Assembly (NCBI GenBank): GCA_000433335.1
Contig: HF996716.1
Coordinates: 4,156 to 18,410 of the forward strand
DNA: 14,255 bases
Source: Clostridium sp. CAG:1219
GTDB lineage: Bacteria; Bacillota; Clostridia; TANB77; CAG-465
Direction: 5' to 3'
Shown in pieces: positions 6,367 to 14,255 of this stretch. How positions within the stretch are numbered: the first letter of the stretch is position 1; each line of letters opens with the position of its first letter. The notes beneath the pieces were generated by a model. The model searched no databases. It worked only from the letters and a program-made list of their open reading frames with translations, and was not told the origin of the DNA. A program made the translations under genes and the position numbers.

Positions 6367-8847
6367 TTACTCTCCTTTTTCTTCGTTTTGCGCATCATTT
6401 TGCCCCATTTTCAATTCTTGCCATTGTTGTTTTGTAACAAGTACTTGTCTTGGTTTACTTCCATCATATCCAGAAATCAAACCTCTCTCTTCCATTTGGT
6501 CTATTATCCTACCTGCCCTTGAATATCCAACTTTAAACTTTCTTTGTATCATAGATGCTGATGCCTGTCCCATGTCTATTACCAAATTTATTGCATCTTC
6601 TAAAAGTGGATCTTCATCTGATGTTTCTTCGCCAAATTCGTCATCTTTCATTGAAGGTTTATTTCCTTTTCCCTTAAGAGGAGTATTTTCTATAGATTGA
6701 ATTATATCCTCATTATAACTGTACTTATTATTTTCTTTTATATAATTTACTACTGCATCTATTTCTTTTTCTGAGACGAAAGTTCCCTGCATTCTAAGAG
6801 GTTTAGTCTCGCCAACTGGGAAGTATAACATATCTCCTTTTCCAAGCAATTTCTCTGCACCAGCCATATCAAGTATAGTTCTTGAATCTACTTGTGATGA
6901 TACTGTAAAAGCAATACGTGATGGAATATTTGCCTTTATTATTCCTGTTACAACGTCTACAGATGGACGTTGCGTTGCAATTACAAGGTGCATTCCAGCA
7001 GCCCTTGCCATTTGTGCAAGTCTACATATTGCATCTTCAACATCATTTGGAGCAACCATCATAAGGTCTGCAAGCTCATCTACAATTATAACAACCTGTG
7101 GTAATTTTGCCATTCCTTCTTTTTCCATACTTTCATTATAAGACTTTATATCTTTTACGCCCTTTGATGCAAAAAGTGCATATCTTGATACCATTTCTTG
7201 TACTGCCCAATTAAGAGAACCAGCTGCTTTTTTAGGATCAGTTACTACTGGAATAAGCAAATGAGGTATACCATTATATCCTGAAAGTTCTACCATTTTT
7301 GGATCTATTAATATAAGTTTGACTTCACTTGGCTTTGCCTTATAAAGTATTGAAACTATTATTGAATTTATACACACACTTTTTCCAGAACCTGTGGCAC
7401 CTGCAATAAGCATATGAGGCATTTTGGCTATATCGCCAACTTGAATATCCCCGGCTGCATCTTTTCCTAAAGCATAACACACTTTAGATTTATGATTTTT
7501 AAATACATCAGACTCTATAACTTCACGTAAAGAAACAGCCTCTGACACTTCATTTGGTATCTCTATTCCAACAGCCGCACGTCCAGGTATTGGAGCTTCT
7601 ATACGAATTGATTTTGCTGCAAGATTTAGTGCTATATCATCTGATAGATTTACTATTTTACTTACCTTAACGCCTACACTTGGCGTAAGTTCATATCTTG
7701 TTACTGTCGGTCCTTTAGTAATATTTGTTACCTTAGCTTCTACACCAAAACTTGCTAAAGTTTTTTGAAGTTTAACTGCTGTAGCATGGATAGCTTTTTT
7801 ATCAAAAGTTGCTGCGCCTTCTATTTTCTTTAACAGTCTAATTGGTGGGATTTCATAGTTGTCTTCTTCACTTTCTGTTGTTATATGATCTAGTGTTAAC
7901 ACTTCTTTTACAGACTTATCATCCTTTTGTTCCTTTTGCTGTTTAAAAAATTCATCTCTTTTTTTACTTCCTATTTCTTCTTGTTCAGAAGGTTTTCCGC
8001 CAAGTTTATTAAAATCAAATTCCACTTGTTCTGTTTTATCAAAAACTAGATTTTTTTCAGGTTCTTTTGAACCTTTTTCAATCATTTTCTCTTCTAATAA
8101 AGCTTTTCTTCTAAGTTGTCTTTTAGTAAGCTTCTCCTCTTTGCTATCACCAATAATCTCAGAATCTTCATCAAATACTTCGTCTTTTCTAAATAATATA
8201 GTAACAGCCCTTACAATTACATTTGCAATAGCTACAAACATATTATAAAGAAAATAGAAAAACTGTTTAAGTGATACATTAAAAACACAAAGGACACTAA
8301 AAAATGTAAATATTGAAACTATAATTTTAGTTACAACAGTTCCTATGATGCTTATTAAAATGGCTGCTAACATCCCTCCTACAAGTCCACAATACTCAAG
8401 TTCATTTATAGTATTCCAATAACAATTATCGACACAAAATCTAATAAAGTTATCAAATATATTATATTGCTTTAAAGTATATGCTCCAACTAATATTGAA
8501 AACATTACCATTAAAAATATTGCCTTATAAAATTGTTTTGATACTTTAACATGCTTTTCTGAAATTATTAAGTATATTCCTATAATTCCAAGTGAAAGTG
8601 GAAGAATATACATTGCAACTCCAAATATACCATATATAATAGTCCTCAATGATTTTATAATTCCACTCATTCCTGAGAATGTCATAAGTATAAACACAAT
8701 AATTCCTAGTGCAACTAAAGTGCCTCCTAGGAAATCTTGCATAACTGTTTTTTTTATCTTATTTTTTGCTCTTGTTCTTGCTCCACTTTTTGCAGAAGAT
8801 GAAGTAGATTTTTTTGCAGTTGCTCTTTTTCTACCCATAATACACAC
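6367..8847 (-). CDS. ftsK: DNA translocase FtsK/SpoIIIE
   Basis: Septum-anchored hexameric ATPase that pumps chromosomal DNA during division or, as SpoIIIE, into the forespore. Order of parts in 826 residues: basic N-terminal tail (1-33), membrane block of about four helices (roughly 37-60, 66-96, 108-126, 153-190), charged low-complexity linker (about 220-330), FtsK alpha domain (about 335-450), RecA motor with Walker A GATGSGKS (483-490) and Walker B VVIIVDE (585-591), and the winged-helix gamma domain (about 745-806, [20 protein letters not shown]), which reads orienting DNA sites. Length fits SpoIIIE-type proteins, and the short linker contrasts with the long one in E. coli FtsK. The start could be this GTG (AGGGG 5 nt upstream) or the ATG three codons later (8836-8838, but 14 nt from the site). 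Between the coiled-coil gene and def in one transcript. Confidence 0.97.
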   Translation of the reverse strand: MCIMGRKRATAKKSTSSSAKSGARTRAKNKIKKTVMQDFLGGTLVALGIIVFILMTFSGMSGIIKSLRTIIYGIFGVAMYILPLSLGIIGIYLIISEKHVKVSKQFYKAIFLMVMFSILVGAYTLKQYNIFDNFIRFCVDNCYWNTINELEYCGLVGGMLAAILISIIGTVVTKIIVSIFTFFSVLCVFNVSLKQFFYFLYNMFVAIANVIVRAVTILFRKDEVFDEDSEIIGDSKEEKLTKRQLRRKALLEEKMIEKGSKEPEKNLVFDKTEQVEFDFNKLGGKPSEQEEIGSKKRDEFFKQQKEQKDDKSVKEVLTLDHITTESEEDNYEIPPIRLLKKIEGAATFDKKAIHATAVKLQKTLASFGVEAKVTNITKGPTVTRYELTPSVGVKVSKIVNLSDDIALNLAAKSIRIEAPIPGRAAVGIEIPNEVSEAVSLREVIESDVFKNHKSKVCYALGKDAAGDIQVGDIAKMPHMLIAGATGSGKSVCINSIIVSILYKAKPSEVKLILIDPKMVELSGYNGIPHLLIPVVTDPKKAAGSLNWAVQEMVSRYALFASKGVKDIKSYNESMEKEGMAKLPQVVIIVDELADLMMVAPNDVEDAICRLAQMARAAGMHLVIATQRPSVDVVTGIIKANIPSRIAFTVSSQVDSRTILDMAGAEKLLGKGDMLYFPVGETKPLRMQGTFVSEKEIDAVVNYIKENNKYSYNEDIIQSIENTPLKGKGNKPSMKDDEFGEETSDEDPLLEDAINLVIDMGQASASMIQRKFKVGYSRAGRIIDQMEERGLISGYDGSKPRQVLVTKQQWQELKMGQNDAQNEEKGE

Positions 8848-8866
8848 ACCAACCCCTAATATAGTG

Positions 8867-9304
8867 CTATTTTAATTCTTTTCTATTTTCGTGAACTATT
8901 TGCATAGTTTCTCTTAATACTTCTTCAACTTTGCCTAAAACAGAATCAGCATATTCTTTTGTACCAATTCTAATTTCTTGAGATAGTTTATTTGCGCTCT
9001 CTAAAATTTCTTCTTTTTGATCTAGTGCTTGTTTTGTTATAACATGCTCATCAACCATTGATATTATTTTGTTTTCTGCCTCTTTCATAAGATTTTCTGC
9101 TTGAGCCTCAGCATCTGACATTATTCTTTGTCTTTCCTCTTTAACCCATTTGGCTTGTTTTAATTCATCTGGTAATTTAAGTCTTATGTCTTCTAAAACT
9201 TCACGTAATTCCTCTACATCTACCATAACTTTTGAAGAAAATGGCACTTTAGTTCCAGCTTCTAATATTTCTTCTAATCTTTCAAGTAAAGTAAAAATTT
9301 CCAT
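8867..9304 (-). CDS. small coiled-coil protein of unknown function
   Basis: Not recognised as a characterised family. The 145 residues are mostly charged and helical with no membrane segment. After a short N-terminal segment ([17 protein letters not shown]) comes a long predicted coiled coil, about 25-140, with [16 protein letters not shown] as an Ala/Glu/Lys-rich stretch resembling DivIVA tails or the F-type/V-type ATPase peripheral stalk (b or H subunit). Proteins like this are often labelled 'ATPase' in clostridial genomes only because of that resemblance; no Walker motif is present, so ATPase activity is unlikely. I start at ATG 9302-9304, since GGAGGG lies 7 nt upstream; an upstream in-frame GTG falls inside that site. 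It begins 2 nt after the rsmD stop and precedes ftsK by about 20 nt, so a role linked to the envelope or division is conceivable (inference). Confidence 0.8.
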   Translation of the reverse strand: MEIFTLLERLEEILEAGTKVPFSSKVMVDVEELREVLEDIRLKLPDELKQAKWVKEERQRIMSDAEAQAENLMKEAENKIISMVDEHVITKQALDQKEEILESANKLSQEIRIGTKEYADSVLGKVEEVLRETMQIVHENRKELK

Positions 9305-9306
9305 TA

Positions 9307-9894
9307 TTAATCCCTCCACCTATACAGTTTTAAAATAACTGTACCATAAGTTCTTTCGTCAAAACATTCTATGTTTTGAAAACTATCAAAAATTTGTTCA
9401 TTCTTCATTAGTTTTTTATTTACAAAAGACTTGTCCGTTTCGTACACAATTATACCATCTTTTTTTAAAATTTTCCCTTTATTATCTGATATAAATTCAA
9501 GTGACTTAATACCACACTCACTATCATAAGGTGGATCTAAAAATATGATATCAAAAAGATATTCTTCATTTACTATTTGTTTAAGACATTTGGTATAATC
9601 TTTCTTCGTTATTTTAACATAATTTTCGGAATTAGTCAACTTAATATTGTTAACTATAGTAGATATACAAACATTTTGAAAGTCATTTATAAATGCAAAT
9701 TTTGCTCCTCTACTTATAGATTCTAAAGCAAGATTACCAGTACCTGAAAAAAGGTCAAGCACTGAGGCATCTTCTAGTTTATTTGATATTATGCTAAATA
9801 GTGCCTCTTTTACTCTGTCTAATGTTGGTCTGGTTGATATTGTTTTTGGACCTTCTATTCTCTTTGCTTTATATTTTCCTGCAATTATTCTCAT
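9307..9894 (-). CDS. rsmD: 16S rRNA (guanine-966-N2)-methyltransferase RsmD
   Basis: SAM-dependent enzyme that makes m2G966 in 16S rRNA, in the 30S head close to the P site. The 195 residues match the family length. Visible motifs: the N-terminal RIIAGKYKAKRI (2-13), TRPTLDRVKEALF (21-33), SAM-binding motif I LDLFSGTGN (46-54) and the catalytic DPPY (120-123, in FLDPPYDSE). The ATG start overlaps the stop of the upstream phosphorylase gene as ATGA, which normally means translational coupling; a GGAGA lies 12 nt upstream. In many Bacillota rsmD is followed by coaD, but here the next gene is the coiled-coil protein and coaD is not in the window. Intact. Confidence 0.95.
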   Translation of the reverse strand: MRIIAGKYKAKRIEGPKTISTRPTLDRVKEALFSIISNKLEDASVLDLFSGTGNLALESISRGAKFAFINDFQNVCISTIVNNIKLTNSENYVKITKKDYTKCLKQIVNEEYLFDIIFLDPPYDSECGIKSLEFISDNKGKILKKDGIIVYETDKSFVNKKLMKNEQIFDSFQNIECFDERTYGTVILKLYRWRD

Positions 9895-11285
9895 AATTTA
9901 TCATTTTCTCCTATTACATCTAGTACATGCGGTTTATTTGCTAGTGCATTTCCAATTTTTTCATCTATATCTTGAATTATTATTCCATCACTTATATAAG
10001 AAAATGCCTCTTCAAATTTTTCCCTATCATTATAAAATACTTTTACAATTGTATCTCCCTCTGTAACATATGCGCAAACCTTTTTTACGAACTCAAATCC
10101 AACGCCAAAATCTATTGTGTCTTCTTTTTTTAGTCTTCCTCCACCAAGGCATACTAGTGCCTCTCCAATTTTTTTGCTATTAATATCTGTAATACATCCT
10201 GTTCTTTCTGCTTTTATTTCTTTTAAATACTTTACGCTATCTTTTAATACAGGATATTCAATTATTGTTCCATCCTTTGAGAATCTAACTTCTTTTGTCA
10301 TTCCGCCTTGAGCTTTTATAAGTTCTAAAAATTTATTATATGCAACCTTGCTAGTTATAGCTTTTTTTATTTTTTCTTTACATACATCAAAGTTAATGCT
10401 TTTATCTTTCATTCTAATCATAAAGCTTGCCATAGCCTCTACTATTTCTTTTAAATCTTTGTGTAAATCTGACTCATACTCAAATTCATTTTGATTTAAA
10501 AACTCGATTACTTCTTTGATTTCTAAGGCATTTCCAACCATTTTACCAAGTGGTTCATTCATAGAAGTAATAACAGCGCATGTTTCCAAATTTGCAAGTT
10601 TTCCTATCTTTACCATTGTAGCAGCAAGTTTTCTTGCATCTTCTTCAGTTTTAGCAAATGCTCCATTTCCAACTGTAACATCAAGTACAAGTTTGTCAGC
10701 TCCACAGGCTATTTTTTTACTCATTATTGATGCTGATATAAGGTCTATTGATTCAACTGTAGCGGTTGTATCACGAAGGGCATATATTTTTTTATCTGCT
10801 ATTGCAATATCTTTTGATTGACTAATTAGACAAATTCCTATATCTTCTACCTGTTTTTTTGCCTCTTCAACTGATAAATTAACATTGTATCCTTCTATAG
10901 ACTCTATTTTATCTGCAGTTCCTCCAGTAAATCCAAGTCCTCTACCTGACATTTTAAAACATTCTATTCCTAGTGCAGCCACTATAGGAAGTACTATAAG
11001 CGTTATTTTATCGCCAACGCCTCCCGTAGAATGCTTGTCTACAATTTTTCCAACCTTTGCTCTCAAGTCTGACAAATCTAGTGTTTTACTTGAATTTGCC
11101 ATAGCAAATGTTAAATTGACTAATTCTTCACTGCTTAGTCCATTAAGATATATAGCCATAATAAGTGCTGAGGCCTGGTAGTCTGGTATATTATCTTTGC
11201 TATATTCATTTATAAAATATTCTATTTCAAGTTTAGTAAGTTCCTTTTTATCTCTTTTTTTCTCTATTATATCGTACATTCTCAT
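9891..11285 (-). CDS. deoA: pyrimidine-nucleoside (thymidine) phosphorylase
   Basis: Cytosolic salvage enzyme: thymidine, deoxyuridine or uridine plus phosphate gives the free base and (deoxy)ribose-1-phosphate. With the start at ATG 11283-11285 the protein is 464 residues (Bacillus Pdp is about 433, E. coli DeoA 440). The family signature SGRGLGFTGGTADKIES sits at 113-129, the phosphate loop KHSTGGVGDKIT at 84-95, and the base-binding residues R171, S186 and K190 fall at the same numbers as I recall for E. coli DeoA, which supports this start. A TAGGTG ribosome site 6 nt upstream of that ATG also supports it; a GTG at 11292-11294 is the alternative. In Bacillota the enzyme is usually the broad-specificity form (pdp), and sequence alone does not decide specificity. 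No deo regulon neighbours (deoB, deoC, cdd) are seen. The TGA stop overlaps the rsmD start. Confidence 0.95.
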   Translation of the reverse strand: MRMYDIIEKKRDKKELTKLEIEYFINEYSKDNIPDYQASALIMAIYLNGLSSEELVNLTFAMANSSKTLDLSDLRAKVGKIVDKHSTGGVGDKITLIVLPIVAALGIECFKMSGRGLGFTGGTADKIESIEGYNVNLSVEEAKKQVEDIGICLISQSKDIAIADKKIYALRDTTATVESIDLISASIMSKKIACGADKLVLDVTVGNGAFAKTEEDARKLAATMVKIGKLANLETCAVITSMNEPLGKMVGNALEIKEVIEFLNQNEFEYESDLHKDLKEIVEAMASFMIRMKDKSINFDVCKEKIKKAITSKVAYNKFLELIKAQGGMTKEVRFSKDGTIIEYPVLKDSVKYLKEIKAERTGCITDINSKKIGEALVCLGGGRLKKEDTIDFGVGFEFVKKVCAYVTEGDTIVKVFYNDREKFEEAFSYISDGIIIQDIDEKIGNALANKPHVLDVIGENDKL

Positions 11286-11294
11286 AAAAAACAC

Positions 11295-12305
11295 CTATAT
11301 TTCCTTCCAAATTCCATATTTTAAATTATCCATTGCATCATTTTGCATAACTTCTGTAAGATTTAAGCATCTATCATAAACTCTAATTTCATAATAATTT
11401 TTCTTTCCACTAACATATATTTTGCTAAATCCTTTACTCTCCTCGTCTATTGCTTTTTTGGATAATAGCTTTCCATTTACATATATCATTCCTGTCTTGT
11501 TTGTAGCGTTGTATGTAAATGTTATTTTAGAGTACGAATTTGTTTCAAAATTTACTTTTTCATCTATAAAAGCTGAAGAAGCGTTTAATCCAACATAAAG
11601 TTTTTTCTCTGATGTTGCTTTATGATGCATAATAAATCCATCTGAGTATAAAAATGATTTTTGATTTGAATTATAATTACCATATAGTTCCTTATACACA
11701 ACCTCTACAGTATAAGAAGATTTATCTGCAATATCTGTTTGAATATATGTTGTATTATCTATAGATGTAGTATTTGATGTAATATTATTAACATAAAGTT
11801 CACTACCACTATTTCCATTTACTATCTTATCAGTTGATGCACAAATTAAATTTGCTGTACTTAAGCTTAAATCAAATTTCGCACCACCAATATATGACAA
11901 GTCATAATTTACATCCTTTTGATATTCCTCAGTTCCACCAATAAATACCAATTTTCCACCAATTATTTTAACGTTTTTTATATCATCTGATGATATTGTA
12001 GTTATAATGCTTTTAATATTTTCACCATCAATTTTGCTATCACCATAATATACGCAATTTTTATCAGCATAAAGCTTACTTGAATCATATTTTGCACCTT
12101 CTACATATTCTCTGTCTACTATGTAGTCCTCAAGTTCTGCTCTATAATTTTCTAAATTAGAATTAAATTTCATATTCTCTGTTTTTCCGACATAGTTATT
12201 ATTTTTTATTATTGCAACGCTAACTCCAGTAAGTATTATAATGATTACTATCGTTATAATAAGTGTTACTAAAGTAATTCCCTTTCTATATTTAAAATAA
12301 TCCAT
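11295..12305 (-). CDS. pseudopilin-like surface protein with C-terminal LamG/concanavalin-like domain
   Basis: Likely exported and membrane- or pilus-associated; substrate and partners unknown. Seen in 336 residues: a short basic leader (MDYFKYRKG) ending in a prepilin peptidase-type site G9/I10, followed by ITLVTLIITIVIIIIL, the long hydrophobic helix of class III signal peptides (10-32). The usual Glu at +5 of the mature protein is Thr, as is common in clostridial pseudopilins. A middle region (about 40-145) follows. Residues about 190-330 look like a LamG jelly-roll: SYTVEVVYK (197-205), ITFTYNATNKTGMIYVNGKL (261-280) and YYEIRVYDRCLNLTEV (304-319). I start at ATG 12303-12305, since GAGGTGA lies 8 nt upstream; an in-frame GTG upstream is inside that site. 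The stop is 9 nt before the phosphorylase ATG. It has its own promoter at 12333-12361 and probably heads the whole transcript. No pilus assembly genes or prepilin peptidase are nearby. Confidence 0.75.
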   Translation of the reverse strand: MDYFKYRKGITLVTLIITIVIIIILTGVSVAIIKNNNYVGKTENMKFNSNLENYRAELEDYIVDREYVEGAKYDSSKLYADKNCVYYGDSKIDGENIKSIITTISSDDIKNVKIIGGKLVFIGGTEEYQKDVNYDLSYIGGAKFDLSLSTANLICASTDKIVNGNSGSELYVNNITSNTTSIDNTTYIQTDIADKSSYTVEVVYKELYGNYNSNQKSFLYSDGFIMHHKATSEKKLYVGLNASSAFIDEKVNFETNSYSKITFTYNATNKTGMIYVNGKLLSKKAIDEESKGFSKIYVSGKKNYYEIRVYDRCLNLTEVMQNDAMDNLKYGIWKEI

Positions 12306-12332
12306 ATAAATATTCACCTCAAAACTAAATAT

Positions 12333-12361
12333 ATTTTATATCAATTTTTGCTATTTATCAA
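12333..12361 (-). promoter_or_regulatory. SigA-type promoter of the pseudopilin-led operon
   Basis: Minus strand: TTGATA (12356-12361), a 17-nt spacer and TAAAAT (12333-12338), each one base off consensus; the overlapping TATAAA gives a 15-nt alternative. It lies about 28 bp upstream of the pseudopilin ATG, so the leader is very short. It is the only clear promoter I see for the genes from the pseudopilin to def, which are separated by about 20 nt or less. Confidence 0.65.
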
Positions 12362-12383
12362 TACTTTTAATTATTTGCATTTA

Positions 12384-12399
12384 ATATTTGATCAAATAT
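12384..12399. promoter_or_regulatory. perfect 16-bp palindrome in the divergent intergenic region
   Basis: ATATTTGATCAAATAT is a perfect palindrome located 23 bp upstream of the pseudopilin -35 box and 62 bp upstream of the asnB start. The position, between two divergent genes, suits a dimeric regulator acting on one or both. AT-rich DNA produces such sequences by chance, but 16 bp without mismatch around a GATC core is notable. No known box is matched with confidence. Confidence 0.35.
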
Positions 12400-12461
12400 A
12401 TCAGATTATAGAATATATACAAGCATAAAAAAATATAATTTTTTGAGGTGTTATAATATAT

Positions 12462-14255
12462 ATGTGTGGTTTTTGTGGTTATGTAAATCCAAAAGGAAAT
12501 AATAAAACTATAGAAAAAATGACTTCAAAATTAATAAACAGAGGACCAAACTTTCAAGATACATACATAGACGAAAATGTTGCACTAGGTCATACAAGAC
12601 TTAGCATATTAGATCTTTCATCCGCTGGCAATCAACCAATGAAAATTTCTTATAATGGAAATGAATATATAATTGTTTATAATGGAGAAATTTATAATCA
12701 GGATGAAATTAAAAGTATTTTAAAAGAAAAAAAAATACAAATAAAAACAAAGTGTGACACTGAACTCGTACTTCTTTTATACATTATTTTCGGTGAAAAA
12801 GTTGTAAATTTTTTAAATGGAATTTTTGCATTTTCAATATATAACAAAAATTTAAATACTTTATTTTTTGCAAGAGATCATTTGGGTATAAAACCTTTAT
12901 TTTACACAAATCCTAATTCAAATTTGCCTTTTGTGTTTGCATCTGAAATAAAAGGAATTTTAGCACACGAAGAAGTTAATGCCATATTAGACAAGGAAGG
13001 ATTAAAAGAAATGTTTGCAGTCGGTCCGTGTCATACCCCAGGAAAAACTTTCTTTAAAGATATTTTTGAACTTAAGGCTGGACATTATGCCATCTACAAA
13101 AATAATACTTTTAAAACTCGCAAATATTGGGATCTTCCAACATATGAAATAAAAGATGATGAGGAGACAATAATAAAAAATATCCACGATATGCTAGTCT
13201 CCTCTACCAAAAGACAGCTTATATCTGATGTTCCTATATGCACGATGTTATCAGGAGGAATAGACTCTAGTATTCTTACAAAAATTGCAAATGATAATAT
13301 AAAAGACTTAACTACTTTTTCCATAGATTTTGATGGAAATGATAAAAATTTTGTTGCAAATTCTTATCAATCAAGTAGAGATAGTATTTATGTAGATATA
13401 ATGAAAAATTATCTTAAAACAAATCATATAAACATCACACTTGATAATTCATACCTATTTGATATGCTTGAAAAATCGTTAATTGCTCGTGATATGCCTG
13501 GAATGGCAGATATAGATAGTTCCATGTATGCATTTTGCAATAGTATTTCGAAAAATAATTTCAAAGTATGTATATCTGGAGAGTGTTCAGATGAAATTTT
13601 TGGAGGATATCCATGGTTTTACAAAAAGCACTTAAAAGAAGCGTTCTATGAGAATAAATTTCCATGGGCACTATCTAACAATTTAAGATCAAATATAGTA
13701 AACCCTGAGTTACTAACAAAGAAAGATATAGATGATTATGTAGAACTTTCAATAAAAAATACGTTAAAAAACGTTGTCCTAAATAGTGATGATAAAGATG
13801 AAAATTATTTTAGAAGTGTAAATTATTTAACTATAAAATGGTTTATGAATACATTAATTGAACGTACTGATAGAATGTCTATGGCAAATTCTCTTGAAGT
13901 TAGAGTACCATATGCTGATTACAAATTTTTTGAGTACATATATAATATTCCAGGTTCACTAAAATTAAAAAAAGAAAGTGATGAAACAAAAGTAGTAGAA
14001 AAGAATCTTTTAAGAAAAGCTTTCGAAGGAGAAATTCCAAATGAAATACTATATAGGAAAAAATCTCCTTTTCCCAAAACATATGATCCAGTATATCTAA
14101 AACTTGTAGAAGATACTCTAACAAAAATTTTAAATAATGAAAATTCTAAAATTAATAAAATAATAAATAAAAATTTTGTACTTGATATGATAAAAATGCA
14201 CGGTGAATCAATAACTGAAAACTGGTTTGGTCAACTTATGACATATCCCCAAACT
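12462..14255 (+). CDS. asnB: asparagine synthase (glutamine-hydrolysing), 3' end outside window
   Basis: Makes asparagine from aspartate, glutamine and ATP in the cytosol. The frame is open for 598 codons to the window edge, with no stop. The N-terminal class II glutaminase domain begins with MCGF, C2 being the nucleophile after Met removal, followed by RGPN (27-30), HTRLSILDL (44-52), NGEIYN (74-79), CDTELV (98-103) and ARDHLGIKPLFY (137-148). The synthetase domain has the ATP-pyrophosphatase loop SGGIDSS (264-270), then ISGECSDEIFGGYP and ERTDRMSMANSLEVRVPY. WFGQLM near the edge is close to the family's C-terminus, so only about 15-25 residues are missing; the layout resembles Bacillus AsnO/AsnB proteins of about 610-630 residues. 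ATG start with GAGGTG 11 nt upstream. It diverges from the pseudopilin operon. No T-box leader fits in the 156-bp gap, and I could not settle on a promoter. Confidence 0.96.
   Translation, partial: MCGFCGYVNPKGNNKTIEKMTSKLINRGPNFQDTYIDENVALGHTRLSILDLSSAGNQPMKISYNGNEYIIVYNGEIYNQDEIKSILKEKKIQIKTKCDTELVLLLYIIFGEKVVNFLNGIFAFSIYNKNLNTLFFARDHLGIKPLFYTNPNSNLPFVFASEIKGILAHEEVNAILDKEGLKEMFAVGPCHTPGKTFFKDIFELKAGHYAIYKNNTFKTRKYWDLPTYEIKDDEETIIKNIHDMLVSSTKRQLISDVPICTMLSGGIDSSILTKIANDNIKDLTTFSIDFDGNDKNFVANSYQSSRDSIYVDIMKNYLKTNHINITLDNSYLFDMLEKSLIARDMPGMADIDSSMYAFCNSISKNNFKVCISGECSDEIFGGYPWFYKKHLKEAFYENKFPWALSNNLRSNIVNPELLTKKDIDDYVELSIKNTLKNVVLNSDDKDENYFRSVNYLTIKWFMNTLIERTDRMSMANSLEVRVPYADYKFFEYIYNIPGSLKLKKESDETKVVEKNLLRKAFEGEIPNEILYRKKSPFPKTYDPVYLKLVEDTLTKILNNENSKINKIINKNFVLDMIKMHGESITENWFGQLMTYPQT

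Noticed and set aside
6363..6398. Longer def start at ATG 6398
   Set aside because: It overlaps the end of ftsK, adds a lysine-rich stretch absent from deformylases, and has no ribosome site, whereas GTG 6362 has AGGAGA at 8 nt.
12427..12444. Hairpin of A-run and T-run before asnB as a terminator
   Set aside because: A purely A/T stem right before the asnB ribosome site is too unstable to terminate and is likely chance.
12306..12461. T-box or other riboswitch before asnB
   Set aside because: The gap is 156 bp, mostly low-complexity AT, with no T-box sequence, specifier stem or terminator/antiterminator pair.
13002..13324. Minus-strand open frames inside asnB, and plus-strand frames inside gatB, gatA, deoA, rsmD and ftsK
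   Set aside because: They lie wholly in antisense to well-supported genes, have no ribosome sites, and give low-complexity hydrophobic or Ser/Leu-rich translations typical of shadow frames.

Overview
The window is AT-rich (roughly 30% G+C by eye). Most genes start from strong AGGAGG-type ribosome binding sites, several use GTG starts, and stops are standard (TAA, TAG and one TGA). Together with GatCAB, an FtsK/SpoIIIE translocase and clostridial-style pseudopilins, this points to a low-GC Bacillota, most likely a Clostridia member, using genetic code 11. The species cannot be named from the window.

Layout. Nearly everything from 872 to 12305 is on the minus strand and reads right to left as a compact gene train: a pseudopilin-LamG surface protein, pyrimidine-nucleoside phosphorylase, rsmD, a small coiled-coil protein, ftsK/spoIIIE, def, a membrane-anchored SBP_bac_5-type protein, then gatC, gatA and gatB. 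From the pseudopilin to def, genes overlap or are 2 to about 20 nt apart, so one transcript is likely, starting from a promoter at 12333-12361. gatCAB has its own near-perfect SigA promoter (TTGACA, 17 nt, TATAAT) at 4110-4138 and probably ends at tandem terminators at 656-716.

Right side. A divergent asparagine synthetase (asnB) starts at 12462 on the plus strand and runs off the right edge, about 15-25 residues short of its usual end. The 156-bp divergent intergenic region holds the pseudopilin promoter and a perfect 16-bp palindrome.

Left side. Beyond gatB, 32-552 (minus) holds a degraded type III toxin-antitoxin toxin (ToxN/AbiQ/CptN family). The C-terminal 140 or so residues are intact. 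The N-terminal part is readable in another frame but is separated by a one-base frameshift and has no start codon. Three consecutive hairpins lie upstream, where the antitoxin RNA would be expected, but no tandem antitoxin repeats are visible.

How the genes fit together. The train mixes translation functions (rRNA methylation by RsmD, N-terminal deformylation by Def, transamidation of Glu-tRNAGln/Asp-tRNAAsn by GatCAB), chromosome segregation (FtsK), pyrimidine salvage (Pdp) and two envelope-exposed proteins of unknown role. The accessory and most interesting parts are the toxN relic, the pilin-LamG fusion and the non-lipoprotein solute-binding protein with no transporter. I found no CRISPR array, tRNA, rRNA or insertion sequence.
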